NCBI GenBank assembly: GCA_903813345.2 | Contig: CAIIXF020000008.1 | Span: 3,293,341-3,357,340, forward strand | Source: Owenia fusiformis | Taxonomy: Eukaryota; Annelida; Polychaeta; Sabellida; Oweniidae | Reading direction: 5' to 3' | Length of the DNA stretch: 64,000 nucleotides | Shown here: in pieces, positions 44,701-55,768 of the stretch | Layout: each line of letters begins with the position of its first letter | How positions within the stretch are numbered: the stretch's first letter is position 1 | Program-made: the position numbers and the translations under genes | Notes under the pieces: model-generated | The model's input: the letters and a program-made list of their open reading frames with translations, nothing else | Databases searched by the model: none | Told to the model about the DNA's origin: nothing

Positions 44701-46807
44701 CGAAAGGGACACGCAATCACAATGAGTAAAGGGTCGTGCAAAAGGGACCAGCAATCCTAATGAGAAAAGGATCACGCAGAAGGGACACTCAGTCCTAATG
44801 AGTATAGGATCATGCAAACGGACGCTCAATAATATTAAGTATAGGGTCACGCAGAAGGACACCAAATCACAATGAGTATAGGGTCATTCAAAAAGGACAC
44901 TAAATCCTAATGAATATATGGTCATGCAGAAGGGACACTCAATCCTGATGAGTCTAGGGTCGTGCAAAAGGGACACTCAATCCTAATGAGTATAGGGTCG
45001 TGCAAAAGAGACACCCAATGACAATGAGTAAAAGGTCGTGCAAAAAGAACACTATACCCTAATGAATATAAGGTCATGCAAAAAGGACACTCCATCCTAA
45101 TGAGTATAGGGGCGTGCAAAAGAGACACGCAATCCTAACGAGAATATGGTCACGTAGAAGGGGCACTCAATCCTAATGAGTATATGGTCATGCAGAATGG
45201 ACACTCAATTCTTATGAGTATAGGGTCATGCAAAAGGAACATTCAATCCTAATGAACATCGAGTCATGCAAAAGGAACACTCAATCCTAATGAATATCGA
45301 GTCATGCAAAAGGGACACTCAATCCTAATGAGTATAGGGTCGTGCAGAAGGGACACTCAATTCTAATGAGAATAGGGTCACGCAGAAGGGGCGCTCCAAT
45401 CAGTCAAGAGTCATGCAAAAAAGACACTCAATCACAATGAGCATATGGTCGTGCAGAAGGGACACTCAATCCTAATGAGTATAGGTTCATGCAAAATGGA
45501 CACTCAATCCTAATCAGTATAAGGCTGTACAATTTAGGAAGACACACGATATCTTGTGGATCAAAATCTGTCAAATCTTTATTAACTTCGCTCAATCCCA
45601 ATCAGTCTAGAGTCATGCAAACGGGACACTCAATCCTAATGAATATAGGTATATGCAAAATGGACACTCAATCCTAATGAATATAGGCATATGCAAAATG
45701 GACACTCAATCCTAATCTGCATAAGGTTGTACAATTTAGGAAGACACATGATATCTTGTGGATCAAAATTTGTCAAATCTTTATTAACGTGTTATTTATT
45801 ATTTTTCAGGGGGTGGCCGTTGTGCTATCAAAGAAACGAAAGGCAGAGTGGTGCTTCCAGACAGAATCAATAGAAAGAACGAGCGCCGAGCGCATAGACA
45901 AAATAAGCGTAAGGGAGATCAGAAGAAAGGTCAGAACAGACTTAGCAAACGGTCTGCCGTGCTTACCGAAGATGAGGATGATCTTGAGCCAATAGTTGAT
46001 CCAAACTTTTATGTCAAAATCCCGGTGAAAATCCATATAATATACTCTAAATATGGAGGCTGGATAACTGCACTAAAACTGAAAAGAACTATTAATCGTT
46101 TGAATAAAGCATACGAAGGTGTGCTTGGTAAAGTTGTTGGGCCTGATACAGGGATACGATTCGTGTTAGATGAAGTCAAAAGAACCGAGGACATGAAGAT
46201 GTTTTTCTATTGCGATTATTACTACAAGGAACTTAAAGCGAAATATATTATTGAACCTGAAAAATACATCAATATTATCACCTGTGATCCATTCCATGAC
46301 ACCGCCGGCTGGTCCTCTTTTCCGCATGAAGGTCCAGAAAATTCCTCCATCCATGGATTATTTATTCATCATGAGGCATTCCCAGGTGGTGATCGGTTCC
46401 CTTATTGGAACCGTGGCATCACGCTGGTCCACGAGATTGGCCATTACTTAGGACTGTACCATACTTTTCATAACGAAAAGTGTCATAATGCAAGCAATCC
46501 GGAGGACGACGACGGTGTCTTGGATACTCCCCCTGAGCTTACGTGGGCGTACTGGTGCGATGATATCGGTAGAGATACGTGTACAGGGCCGGGAGAATCA
46601 CTCCCCACAGTGCTTCCATATAAAGGTATAGACCCTGTTACAAATTTCATGGATTACATTGAGGACAAATGCATGGAGCAGTTCACAGTGGGACAAGCAG
46701 AGCTACTGCAAGAGTCTATCAAAGAGCGCAAGCCAACTCTATGTTGGGAAAATAACTGTCAAAAGACGAGAAAACAAATAAGGAAAGAACGATTAAAGGT
46801 CCCATAG
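41414..46807 (+). CDS. Secreted M43 (pappalysin-like) zinc metalloprotease, two exons
   Basis: A 440-residue product from exons 41414-41738 and 45810-46807, joined in phase 1. Residues 1-20 (MFRTSVLVILYLVSVICISA) are a signal peptide. Residues 21-165 form a charged, probable propeptide with dibasic sites (LTERKR, RLSKR). The catalytic domain has HEIGHYLGLYH at about 316-326 (zinc-binding HExxHxxGxxH), a DDDGVLDTPPE segment, and the Met-turn region TNFMDYIEDKC at about 387. That set is typical of family M43. Paired Cys residues suggest an extracellular, disulphide-bonded enzyme. The substrate cannot be inferred. The gene has a single 4.1-kb intron; AATAAA lies at 46943. Confidence 0.92.
42795..42824. 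repeat. CATGGGCTTTCAA palindrome, copy 2
   Basis: CATGGGCTTTCAA, a 4-base loop, then TTGAAAGCCCATG: a perfect 13-bp stem, the best of the three related hairpins (others at 17117 and 51358). Confidence 0.75.
43271..43650. mobile_element. Foldback element, about 90-bp arms
   Basis: ACCGTTAATTTGAATTTTTG at the left is matched by CAAAAATTCAAATTAACGGT at the right. Inversion continues through CAGATGTTTGAAAAT and CTTCAAACTTGTTCCATTC. The loop is about 190 bp. No target duplication is recognised. Confidence 0.75.
44560..45740. repeat. 38-bp minisatellite in the metalloprotease intron
   Basis: The unit is about CGTGCAAAAGGGACACTC followed by AATCCTAATGAGTATAGGGT, 38 bp, in roughly 30 degenerate copies. 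Near its 3' end a segment of about 95 bp with ACAATTTAGGAAGACACA and GTCAAATCTTTATTAAC is duplicated (about 45495-45590 and 45695-45788). The second copy runs up to the splice acceptor region. ORFs of 60-79 codons within the array are artefacts of repetition. Confidence 0.92.
45810..46807 (+). CDS. Metalloprotease exon 2 (catalytic domain)
   Basis: Acceptor TATTTTTCAG at 45800-45809. It reads GGRCAIKETKGRVVLPD into a very basic stretch, then the catalytic domain to ERLKVP and TAG. The exon carries the zinc site and Met-turn. GTG or ATG starts inside it are not needed because the frame joins exon 1 exactly. Confidence 0.92.
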
Positions 46808-47934
46808 AAAGTTTAAACCACTTTGGCTTATGTTATAGTATTGCCAAATTTTGTCAAAATGTGCCATGTGAAACTTTTCAAATTATTTTCAAAAAGTTGA
46901 TTTTGAAGGACTTTTTGTTCGAAAAATTATGAATTTATTTCAAATAAAATTTTAGTTGTCACGCACATGTATCATTTGTAGAGCAATAATTAACACAAAT
47001 GCATAACACACATAAACTATTTTATAAACATAAATTTTCATTTAATACTCATTGAATCTAATGCAACATAACATTTAAAACATGATAAAAATTTATTTCT
47101 AACCTACATAGGCTAACATTATTGTATTACTGCTTTATTTAGATTGAATTGTGGTTGAAAAATATACTTTTGTAACTTTTGCCAGATCATTTCGATGGAG
47201 CGTTTCAAAGTGTGATCTAAAAATCTAAACGTTTGTTACAAAATGGCGGGAAATTCAAGTATTTATTTGAAAATTTTAAGATGAATAACTTTTGTCACCT
47301 GTTTCAGAAATGTCTAAAATAGTTCATAGTCATGAAAGAGTATAGTGTACGAGTACATAGATTAAGAAAAAAAAGTTAAACATTTTGTGCGACATCCAAC
47401 CATCCATCAACATCAATTCAATAATCGGTTTCTAGTAATGAAATAAATACATTTTTATTTACATTTTTGTATTGGTTTTGTATCTTGATTATTTATCCAT
47501 TCAGCATTAATTTTCAGTCATTCTGCTCTGATGAATGAAGCTTTCAAGTTTTAGTGTCACATCTTTTTCAGAACCAATTAACTAAAGATCTTTGCATTAA
47601 AACCATTTTCCATTTCTCAAATATTTTAGGCTATCCATGGAACGATTATTTTTGCGTATTATCTCCTAGAAAAGTAAAACGTGGGTAATCGTTATATTAC
47701 CCACGTAATCGGTCAAGAAAATAAACATTCATTTATGAAATTCAATTTGGAATAAATAAAAATGTTGCGCAACATGGTCTGTTTGTTTGCATCAAAAACT
47801 AAGCAAAGTCGGTGGTATCTAGCTGGCTTTGAGACTAAATCCATATTATAGTGCACACTGACTAATTCTAGGTATATGAGTCCACGAGAGATAACAATCC
47901 CCATATCTTAATAGGAAATTCCTTCTCAAGCACA
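46808..47934. other. Intergenic after the metalloprotease
   Basis: AATAAA at 46943-46948 is a plausible polyadenylation signal. A small palindrome, ACGTGGGTAAT, six bases, ATTACCCACGT, lies at about 47678-47705. No gene is seen. Confidence 0.45.
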
Positions 47935-48354
47935 CTGTTCCACAGCTAGTTACTTTGACGGAACGGCACCAAGTTAGACAATATAGTCTAGCTTTTAGAA
48001 ATGCTCTCGGTTTGGAATTTGATTTTTAAATAAAGCTGTCATTCATGCATTTAGACCATCGCTTTTGTTACATTGACGTAAGTCGTCAAAGTAACACACA
48101 TTGGTAATATTACGGAATTTCGTCAATGTAACAAAAGCGAGGGGCTAAATATGTGAATTGCAACTTCATTTAAAAACAAATTCCAAATCGAAGAAAATAT
48201 TAAAATTAGACTATATTTTCTAGCTTTGTGCCAAATTACTGCAACTTGCCTTATAAGTAGGTTTAAATTGAGAAAACAAAAAATCATAACCAGGAAGTTC
48301 ATCCATTTCTAGTGTTACATTGACGTTCCGTCAAAGTAACTAGTTGTAGAACAG
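47935..48354. mobile_element. Foldback element with CTGTTCCACAGCTAGTTAC ends
   Basis: The left end CTGTTCCACAGCTAGTTACT is inverted at the right as AGTAACTAGTTGTAGAACAG; GACGGAAC follows on both. Internal words GTTACATTGACG and CGTCAATGTAACAAAAGCG form a second inverted set. A diverged internal relative lies at about 20610-20885. No ORF. Confidence 0.72.
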
Positions 48355-49217
48355 CGAAGCAGAAGTTATAATTTGAACCAAATCCGTAAACCAGAATTTG
48401 AATTTTCGTTCGGACAGACGAACAGACAGCCTTTATGTATCCAAGACCTTCAAAGGTGAGATACAATTAGAGGAATGTTAGGGAAACATGTTACAAACGA
48501 TCAGTACATGAAATTGAAGCGTACTGTTATTCAGTCAGTCGATCATTCTCCAAATTCTCCATTGTTCATGCAAAATTTAAAATAGTATGGATTAAAATTT
48601 AAAGATCTAGAAAGCGCTACGAGATTTGATGCAGTGCTTTTTAGAGTAATGCAGACCCATTTCATACTTTCAAGTTTGGAGTAAAAAGTATTTTCATAAG
48701 AACAAATTAAACAACTTAGTTTTGAAACCCTTGTTTGACCCCTTACTCCCCCCTAGAAATGAATCCAGATTTGTATTGAACTTAATGGGGTCCGATTTTT
48801 GTAATTTTTTCCCTGAAATTTCCTGAAATTCCTGAGGACATTAAGCCATGTTGTACACTTGATTTATGTAGAACTGTTTTTAATCCTCTTATCAATTAGG
48901 ATAAACAAAATTAAATAGTAAAAATCCTGTTCGAATTCGACAAGGTCTACTCAGAAAATACTAATGTATGTGATTAGATTTCATAAAAGTTCACTTCCTT
49001 GTCTAGATAACCTGATAACGCATTAAACATAAAACACATTGTGATCCTATCTTACCAACTCTTACTCTCAGACTCATACCGGAATACCCTTACCCTGACA
49101 ACGGTAGTCAGATACCGTTGTCACAAATCGCGTACATAACCGTCGCTTCAACTCTTCAATCACTTGGTCCTCATTCCTTGGACTTTATCGTCGCTTATTC
49201 TGTACATGTATCAAGCT
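48355..49217. other. Intergenic with a repeat fragment and a hairpin
   Basis: 48361-48470 is a truncated copy of the 1613-2463 element (ATTTGAACCAAATCCGT, TTCGTTCGGACAGACG). A perfect 10-bp hairpin, GACAACGGTA then TACCGTTGTC, lies near 49098-49123. No gene. Confidence 0.5.
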
Positions 49218-49606
49218 CAGGGTTCTCACTAGGCTTTTAGACTCCGGAGATTCTCCGGAGTCAAATGTCTTAAAACCCTCTTGCTCCAGAGTCTAATACC
49301 TTTTCCGGAGTCTAAAGTGTTTTTCCAGAGTCTAATTTCACCCTTTTGTCACATTATTTGTGGTAAAACTCTTGAGAAAATACATAAAACTGGACACAAA
49401 CAAGGATTAGGAAGTCAGAAACTTTTTAGAAATAAATATAAGGATTAAAATAGCAAGATAATCTTAATAAGTATGTTGAATTGAAAAGTATACTAATAGG
49501 ATATCTCTGATCTCACATGGGGGAGAAGTAGTCACGATACCGCGAAAAAAGTAATCACAATACCGCTAAAAATCCGGGGTCTAAAAATTTCCTGGTGAGA
49601 ACCCTG
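49218..49606. mobile_element. CAGGGTTCTCAC-type TIR element, copy 2
   Basis: Opposite orientation to 13487-13816. Ends are CAGGGTTCTCACTAGGC and CCTGGTGAGAACCCTG. Flanking AAGCT (49213-49217) is repeated at 49607-49611, again a 5-bp duplication. Interior words CTCCGGAGTC and CCACAAATAATGTGA (complement) match copy 1. Confidence 0.82.
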
Positions 49607-49611
49607 AAGCT

Positions 49612-51129
49612 CTTATAATGGCGTATCATATGAAATCCCAATTTCGATCAAATTCGATCAAAACAGAATCTGAATTTGAAATCTACGAAGACAATGGCAT
49701 ATGCACTGGTCAGTATCAAGCGAAGGTAACGGCCTTTACATTCGCATCAAAAATGGCTAGATTATGAAAATCTGCTCTGATTATGATGCTGTCTGTGTGT
49801 CCCTTCGGCTGCGAAAATCGTTTCTTGTATATAACAGAGGCAACCACCTTGTATAAAGTCTTAAAAATACATATGAATTGACTAATAAGGGATTAAAGGA
49901 GGCATACAAACATGTTAATATCGTATTAAGCTTATTCCTGGCTCTCATCTTTCTTGCAAGCAAAAATATATCATCTCAATACATTATTAAACTTTTCAAG
50001 TCTTGATTTATTACCCGCCGATATACAAACACGTACACAGTACAAGGGTTATAAACGTATAAAAGTAAATAAAGTTGTGTACGTAAATAAAGCTATGGAA
50101 GTATGAAAGCATATTAATCTGTCTGATTTTATTTACTTCATATAAAATTATGAGTGTCCGAAAGGTGCGATCTCGATTACCAATGACGTATTAATCCGAC
50201 AGTTATTGTTGGACATAACACACGCATTACTATGATTACACTTGATTAAGCAATATTTTTTATCAATATGGGGAGGGTGGATGTATGTTGTTAATATTAT
50301 AGTTATACAGTTAATAACAATCTAAAATCACATTCCTTGCGAAACACTCCTCACTCGTTCAACCACAATGTCAACGTAATCCAGCTTTTACAGTACAGGA
50401 CCAAAGGGTCCGTTTTTAAATAAATCCAGGGGAGTTCAAATGCGACAATATTGTCCCAAAGGCCAAAACCACTTAAAATGTGCTCAAATGGAAAAAAACT
50501 GAATAATTGTGAGTCTGGCCACGAACCCCTCGAGCCCCCCCCCTTTGCTGCGGGTCAGTCCCTGAACATTGATTTTTTACATCGGTCCCTAACTTTTACT
50601 ATTAACATGACCTATCTCTATGGATTCCATTTTGTCTACATGCTTATAAGGTATTTTCATCTCTCGTCGAACAAAACAGCTTGTTTACAGCAGACTATCA
50701 AGGTTATCTTGTTTTTATTAAATAAACAGTTACACGAAACCGAAATTGGATTCTGAATAACAGAAACTACAATTATCAGTACTTCTCCAAGCATATTGTA
50801 GTTATCTCAGCAGGTATTTTGAACAGTGAACAGCAGACTGGAGAAAGGAATTCATACTGATAAAACGTGACCAATAAGAAACCGGAAAATATCAACGTCA
50901 CTGGCTTAAAGGGAATGCCCTTGTTAACTAAAGGGGAAATACGTAGTGTTCTAAAAATAGAATGGGAAATTCGTGATTTTATTTCATTATAAACACTTTT
51001 AGTCATAGACAAAGAGCCCGAGTTGTCATGAATTAACATATTTCAAATCGGAAACTGACAAAATCAGAGGAAGAAGGGGACAAAATACGACAAAATTAGA
51101 TATAACATAACACCAACATTGTATAGAAT
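49612..51129. other. Intergenic upstream of the UNC5CL-like gene
   Basis: No element or exon is recognised. A 101-codon ORF (50451-50756) and antisense ORFs have no motif. Confidence 0.4.
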
Positions 51130-51192
51130 ATGCTGAAATCTAGTGGACAAAAACAAGACGTTGTTTCACGATGGATTTTCACAATAATTATG
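51130..51192 (+). CDS. UNC5CL: UNC5CL-like exon 1 (signal peptide start)
   Basis: ATG at 51130, 21 codons (MLKSSGQKQDVVSRWIFTIIM), donor ATG|GTAAGA. Joined to exon 2 it gives a hydrophobic run IFTIIMINLLVVIEAAIV, a convincing signal peptide core. It is short and depends on splice logic, so confidence is moderate. An ATG at 51171 is in a frame incompatible with exon 2. Confidence 0.62.
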
Positions 51193-54100
51193 GTAAGATT
51201 TTATATTGTGTACTGGCGTTGTTGTCTGTCTGTTAGTTCGAACATAAGTAGATCCTGGTTCTTTACTTAGTGCTAGCAAATGTTGTCATTTTTAATATAT
51301 TTCACCATGAATCAATAATATAAGTTGTTTGATTGTCCAAGTCGTCATTTATATAATCATGGGCTTTCTATTGAATGCCCATGATATATGATGAAACCGA
51401 TATGAATTCAATCTGATTTATTTTTTTATATTTATATGAACATGGACAATGTGTACAAGTGTCACATTACGACTTTAAAATGACACTGTGACAATAATTA
51501 GTACAATTTAAGACAAACACAGACGGTTATCACATTTCCACGATGTTACAATGTGACAATGCAAAGTCACATAACTGACAAAGGCCAACGGCCCCCAAGG
51601 TTTACCAGGAAGGGAGTACGTCATCATCTGGAAAAAAAACTCAGTCTCCATCATCGTAGCTTGCACGTGAAGCCAAGCTTCTCCACCAGCTTTATTCTTT
51701 TCTCCGATTTTTAGTCTTGCTTCAAAGGACCCTGGAGCTTTCCACTGCTTGTCACAACATTCAATAATCAACATGAGCCAAAGCAACACCTGCTCAGACC
51801 ACAGGTCATGCTAAGAAACTGCAATTAAGAGCAGATGGCCAGACAAAGGACACATATCAATGGACCATTGGCTTCTTTGTTAAGTCGACCAAAGCCAATT
51901 AAGCCCCAGACTGTAGGCTGGACAGCTGGCTTCATCAGTCAGTCATAAATGTCAACAATCGAATCAATGATACCTGTTGAATCAATCACATGTTGGAGAA
52001 ACGAAACCATAAAGTAGTTAAACTAATATTGTTTGGATAATTCTATTAACACTTTCGCAGTTTCCTGTAATCAGATTCACTAACACATCCATAAAGACTG
52101 ACGCGTAACCTAATTGAGTCATTACTGAACCAAACTTAAACCAAACTAGACGATTGATTATCAAAGATATTTGTTTTGTTTTTATTTAGATAAACCTGCT
52201 GGTAGTAATAGAAGCGGCTATTGTACAAGACACCGACGAAGTGACCACAACTACTTCCAAAATGGAGGATGAAATTACAAAACGTACTACAACTCAATTT
52301 GCAACAGTCGCCAATGGGGAATCCTCGAACCAGATAGAAACATTCATATTCGCAGGCGCCTGTTTCTTGGGAGGTCTCATTCTTACAGCACTTCTAGCGC
52401 TGTTGATTTATATGAGAAACAAGAGAAACCGTCTCGTAAAGAAGATAATCGGGAAGAAAATTGAACACAATTCAATCGATATTGCAAACCCTTATCTCGG
52501 AGTGACAGATCTAAGGAAACCAAGTATTAACACTCCAGACACCGTTGTTTCAATACCTCAAAATAACAGGGAGACTATTACAAAACAGGTAATCCTAAAT
52601 TCAGACAATGAGACAAAACTTCCTGATGTGATACAACCCGAAACTAGGAAGTCCCTAGAGCATGGTATCATAACCACATCAACCAGGAAGGTCATAGCAG
52701 CCCCGGTTTTAATACTGGAGGACGAATACCAACAAGGAAGTAAGCGATCTCGATCTATAATAAACCAATTCACTGGTTATGTTGGAAACAGGGGTGGTGA
52801 AATTAAAAGTGATGAATCAGACGTTTCAGTCTATGTTCCCAAAGGAGCGATACCTGTAGGTAAACAATGCAAAATAAAGGTATCAGTTTCGCTTGATTTT
52901 ACAACATACGCTGGAAAACTGTTCAAGGAATACCAAAATGACATTTGGCTGACACCTCTAGTTGAGTGCACAATTGAAGGAGTTGAGAAGACAACTAGTC
53001 CGATTACTATTAGGGTACCCCATCGTGTAAACATCGCAGGTAGCTCAAAATGGAACATGAAGCTTCATTATTCAAGTGGTGAACTCTCGGAATCAGCATC
53101 ATGGTGCGCGATGTCAAACAGCACCAAACACATATACACTGGCGTCAACTTTAACCACAATGGGCACTACTTCAACGTTATGACCACCAACTCTGGGAGT
53201 TACCTGGCTACAGGCCACGGGAAGAAGAATATCACCCCATTGAAGCTATGTACCTTGGTATATGGAAGCATAAAGAAAAGTGGACCGCTACAGGCTAACT
53301 TTCGCGTATACGTCTGTGACGTCATCAAAGATTCACTGAAGGTGAGAATTGATTTTTAATTGATAGGCGAGCTTATTACCGTTTATCCCAAAGTGTTGCC
53401 CATCTTTGTTTAATACCTTTGTTCAAGCCTTGACAATATATATTCATGTCTATGCTCAAGTATAGCACGTATTATCGACCTCTATAAGAAACAATATTGC
53501 ATTATGCAACGGCACAAGACGACCTATGTCATGTATCAGTCATATATCATCAAAGTAGATTAATCCAGCTGTTTCTTTGGAAACTGTTTGATGCACTTAT
53601 CGTAAATATTTACACGATGTACTATTCATTTATGCATTGTTGATATCGTTTTATTGTAAATATTTACGAGTTCAGTGCAGCATGACATTTCATTTTGAAA
53701 ATACGTCTTAAATTAATTTACAATTTTCTCCACAACAATATAAAGGTTGATATCATCACCTAGTAAGTGTGATTGTAAATGGTTACAAAATGTAACTTTG
53801 TTTTAAACACTGATCACCAAACACTGATCCCAAAAATGATGGCATCAATATATTTCTCTTCTTATTGTTCTAATCAATCTAAGACATCGCCATCTTTTCT
53901 AAGTTTATGCATTATCTTTCAGAGAATAAGTCTGGCCGAGAAAGAAAAGTACAGTAAACTACTAAGCAGCCAAATGCCTCTGAATATGAAATCTGGAAAA
54001 GATTTTGAAATCTCTCTGTTGACTAAAGACGACTCTAACTGGCCATGGAAATTAGCAAATGGTCTTCCTAAAAAAGTAAGTACTTCAACGATAGTGACAA

Positions 54101-55108
54101 ACATTTTTCAGTAATTTATGGACTAGGCTATTATGCGTTTAATGTTTATCCATTCCATCTTTCATCGTCTCTATGGTAACATGTAAACAGCTGCCATTAT
54201 AAATCTCAGATAATTGTCAATCATTAAGGCTAATCTATAAACATGCTTCTTACAATTGAAAAACACTTTCTAGAGTACAACCTATTTAGTTATAATTAAA
54301 ATTAGTATAGGCTTCCACATCTTTGGAAACATTTATCTTGTTTAGTTGCTTGGACTTCTCCAGATTCCAACCACTAATGTTTTTATATTCACATTCTTCA
54401 TGTTCTTCTTCGTGTTTCCAGACATTCCCACTCCAATTCTGCTACAAGGCATCAACAGCACTACCATACGTGGAGTTTGTATGCGCACCCAAAGTGAGCA
54501 ACAGTGATCTCCTTGATGTGCAGACGACATTCAGGGTCTCTCAGAAGTCATCAGGTCAAGATGACAACAACCCTACAAGTATTAAAGTAGCATTGAAAAT
54601 AAAGGTAAATATACATTATTACCAAACGCAGATAGAATTGCATAACGTTTACCTATTTGTTTATAGGGCGAGATGCAAACTAAAACTAAATATTTATGAA
54701 ACAATTCCATTTTATAAAAGATCTAAAAACAGCCTTTACACAAGTATCAAGATTTGAAGTAATTAAATTCGTGTGTATTTTTTCCAGAAGTTACAAACCA
54801 ACAACTCACCATTAGATAAAGTCCCCACAGCTGATGAACAATGGACAATAATTACAACTCTCCACACACAGAACGTAAACACCTCAGAACTCTGTAGGGC
54901 TCTGGGTCTTTCTTCAGCTAGTATAGAAGACATCCAGAGCTGCGTTACAGATATGGGACGCACTAAACGTGCCATTGAGACATGGAGAATAGTATATGGA
55001 CACAGAGCAACAATTGCTAAGTTATGTGCTAGTTTAGAAAATGCTGAGTTTTACGCATTGGCTGACCTGATTCAACAGAAATTCACGTTTGTTGATGTAC
55101 CTTTGTAA
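51130..55108 (+). CDS. UNC5CL: UNC5CL-like receptor: membrane span, ZU5, UPA and death domain
   Basis: A 623-residue product of five exons, all joined in phase 0: 51130-51192, 52190-53341, 53923-54075, 54422-54604 and 54788-55108. Order: signal peptide (about 1-33), a Thr-rich ectodomain of only about 35 residues, a membrane span (about 71-96, ending in a basic stop-transfer KRNRLVKK), a linker of about 110 residues, ZU5 (about 216-300, VYVPKGAIPVGK), UPA (about 330-510), and a C-terminal death domain (about 538-623, LCRALGLSSASIEDIQ). UNC5 netrin receptors have Ig and thrombospondin repeats outside; these are absent. The layout matches UNC5CL (ZUD), which in vertebrates signals to NF-kB and JNK. 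Function here is inferred. Confidence 0.88.
51193..52189. other. UNC5CL: UNC5CL-like intron 1
   Basis: Contains the imperfect CATGGGCTTT hairpin at 51358-51383. The antisense 93-codon ORF (51508-51789) has no motif. No other feature is seen. Confidence 0.5.
51358..51383. repeat. CATGGGC palindrome, copy 3 (imperfect)
   Basis: CATGGGCTTT ... GAATGCCCATG, preceded by AT and followed by AT, giving ATCATGGGC against GCCCATGAT. Related to 17117 and 42795. Confidence 0.5.
52190..53341 (+). CDS. UNC5CL: UNC5CL-like exon 2 (ectodomain, membrane span, ZU5)
   Basis: Acceptor TTTTATTTAG, 384 codons, donor AAG|GTGAGA. Contains the Thr-rich stub (TTTTSK, TKRTTTQF), the membrane span FIFAGACFLGGLILTALLAL, the ZU5 domain and the first part of UPA (FRVYVCD). 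Confidence 0.92.
53923..54075 (+). CDS. UNC5CL: UNC5CL-like exon 3 (UPA)
   Basis: RISLAEKEKYSKLLSS to WKLANGLPKK; acceptor TATCTTTCAG, donor AAA|GTAAGT; 51 codons, phase 0 both sides. Confidence 0.88.
54422..54604 (+). CDS. UNC5CL: UNC5CL-like exon 4 (end of UPA)
   Basis: TFPLQFCYKASTALPYVEF to SIKVALKIK; acceptor GTGTTTCCAG, donor AAG|GTAAAT; 61 codons, phase 0 both sides. Confidence 0.88.
54788..55108 (+). CDS. UNC5CL: UNC5CL-like exon 5 (death domain)
   Basis: KLQTNNSPLDKVPTADEQW, then LCRALGLSSASIED, AIETWRIVYG, TIAKLCASLENAEFY and ALADLIQ, a six-helix death domain pattern with the usual late Trp. Ends FVDVPL, TAA at 55106. Acceptor TTTTTTCCAG. Confidence 0.92.
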   Translation, partial: KLQTNNSPLDKVPTADEQWTIITTLHTQNVNTSELCRALGLSSASIEDIQSCVTDMGRTKRAIETWRIVYGHRATIAKLCASLENAEFYALADLIQQKFTFVDVPL

Positions 55109-55768
55109 ATGTATGACATGAGGTTCATTCCAACATTCTCAAAGTGCCATACACCAACATACAATCCGATACAATGATATATATTTGTTTCTAGTATATA
55201 ATATAAACTACAACATAAATATCTGACTTTTTAGAAAATGTTTAAAATATTAACCAGGGTTTTACTGATGCCTATTTTGCCAATGTTTCTATAAAGGTGC
55301 TTCAAGAACAATTGCAGTAACTGTGACGTGCTCCGATTTCCATATCTTCAATGGAATCATTATATTTATTGAACGTGTATGTTAAACATACTTATGTCAC
55401 TGTCTTGTGGTATAGACTACTAGGATGCCATTTATCATGATAGGTGATTATCCTTAACAAGGGAATTCTAGATAGTAACATAACCTCCAAGTCCAAATAC
55501 TAATTGAATGGACTAAGTACAGTATTAGCGCAACTTCATTCATACAGTCAATCATTAAAAAATGACATATGCCCACAGCGTTGTTCATGTTGAATGTATG
55601 TATCATATGGCTGATATATAATATGGCTACTTCAAAGCCATATATTGCCGAGCTTTCGTTTTGAAGTGGCTAATTCTAACTTGATCCAAATACTTTCACC
55701 ATTGATGGATTTTGATACAGACTATCTCGTCTATAAATATCAAAGCTAAAGAATACTTATCCCGTAAA
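55109..55768. other. 3' flank of the UNC5CL-like gene
   Basis: Presumed 3' UTR and intergenic sequence. No clear AATAAA near the stop and no other gene or repeat recognised. Confidence 0.4.

Larger units (their letters stand above)
41739..45809. other. Metalloprotease intron
   Basis: Holds a hairpin (42795-42824), a foldback (43271-43650) and a minisatellite (44560-45740). The rest, including 41740-42790 and 43651-44559, shows no recognised feature. Confidence 0.6.

Noticed and set aside
44560-45740. CRISPR-like array
   Set aside because: Units are contiguous degenerate 38-bp tandem repeats with no unique spacers, in an intron of an animal gene.
51171-51192. Alternative start (MDFHNNY) for the UNC5CL-like gene
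   Set aside because: It leaves exon 1 in phase 1, which does not read into the exon 2 frame.
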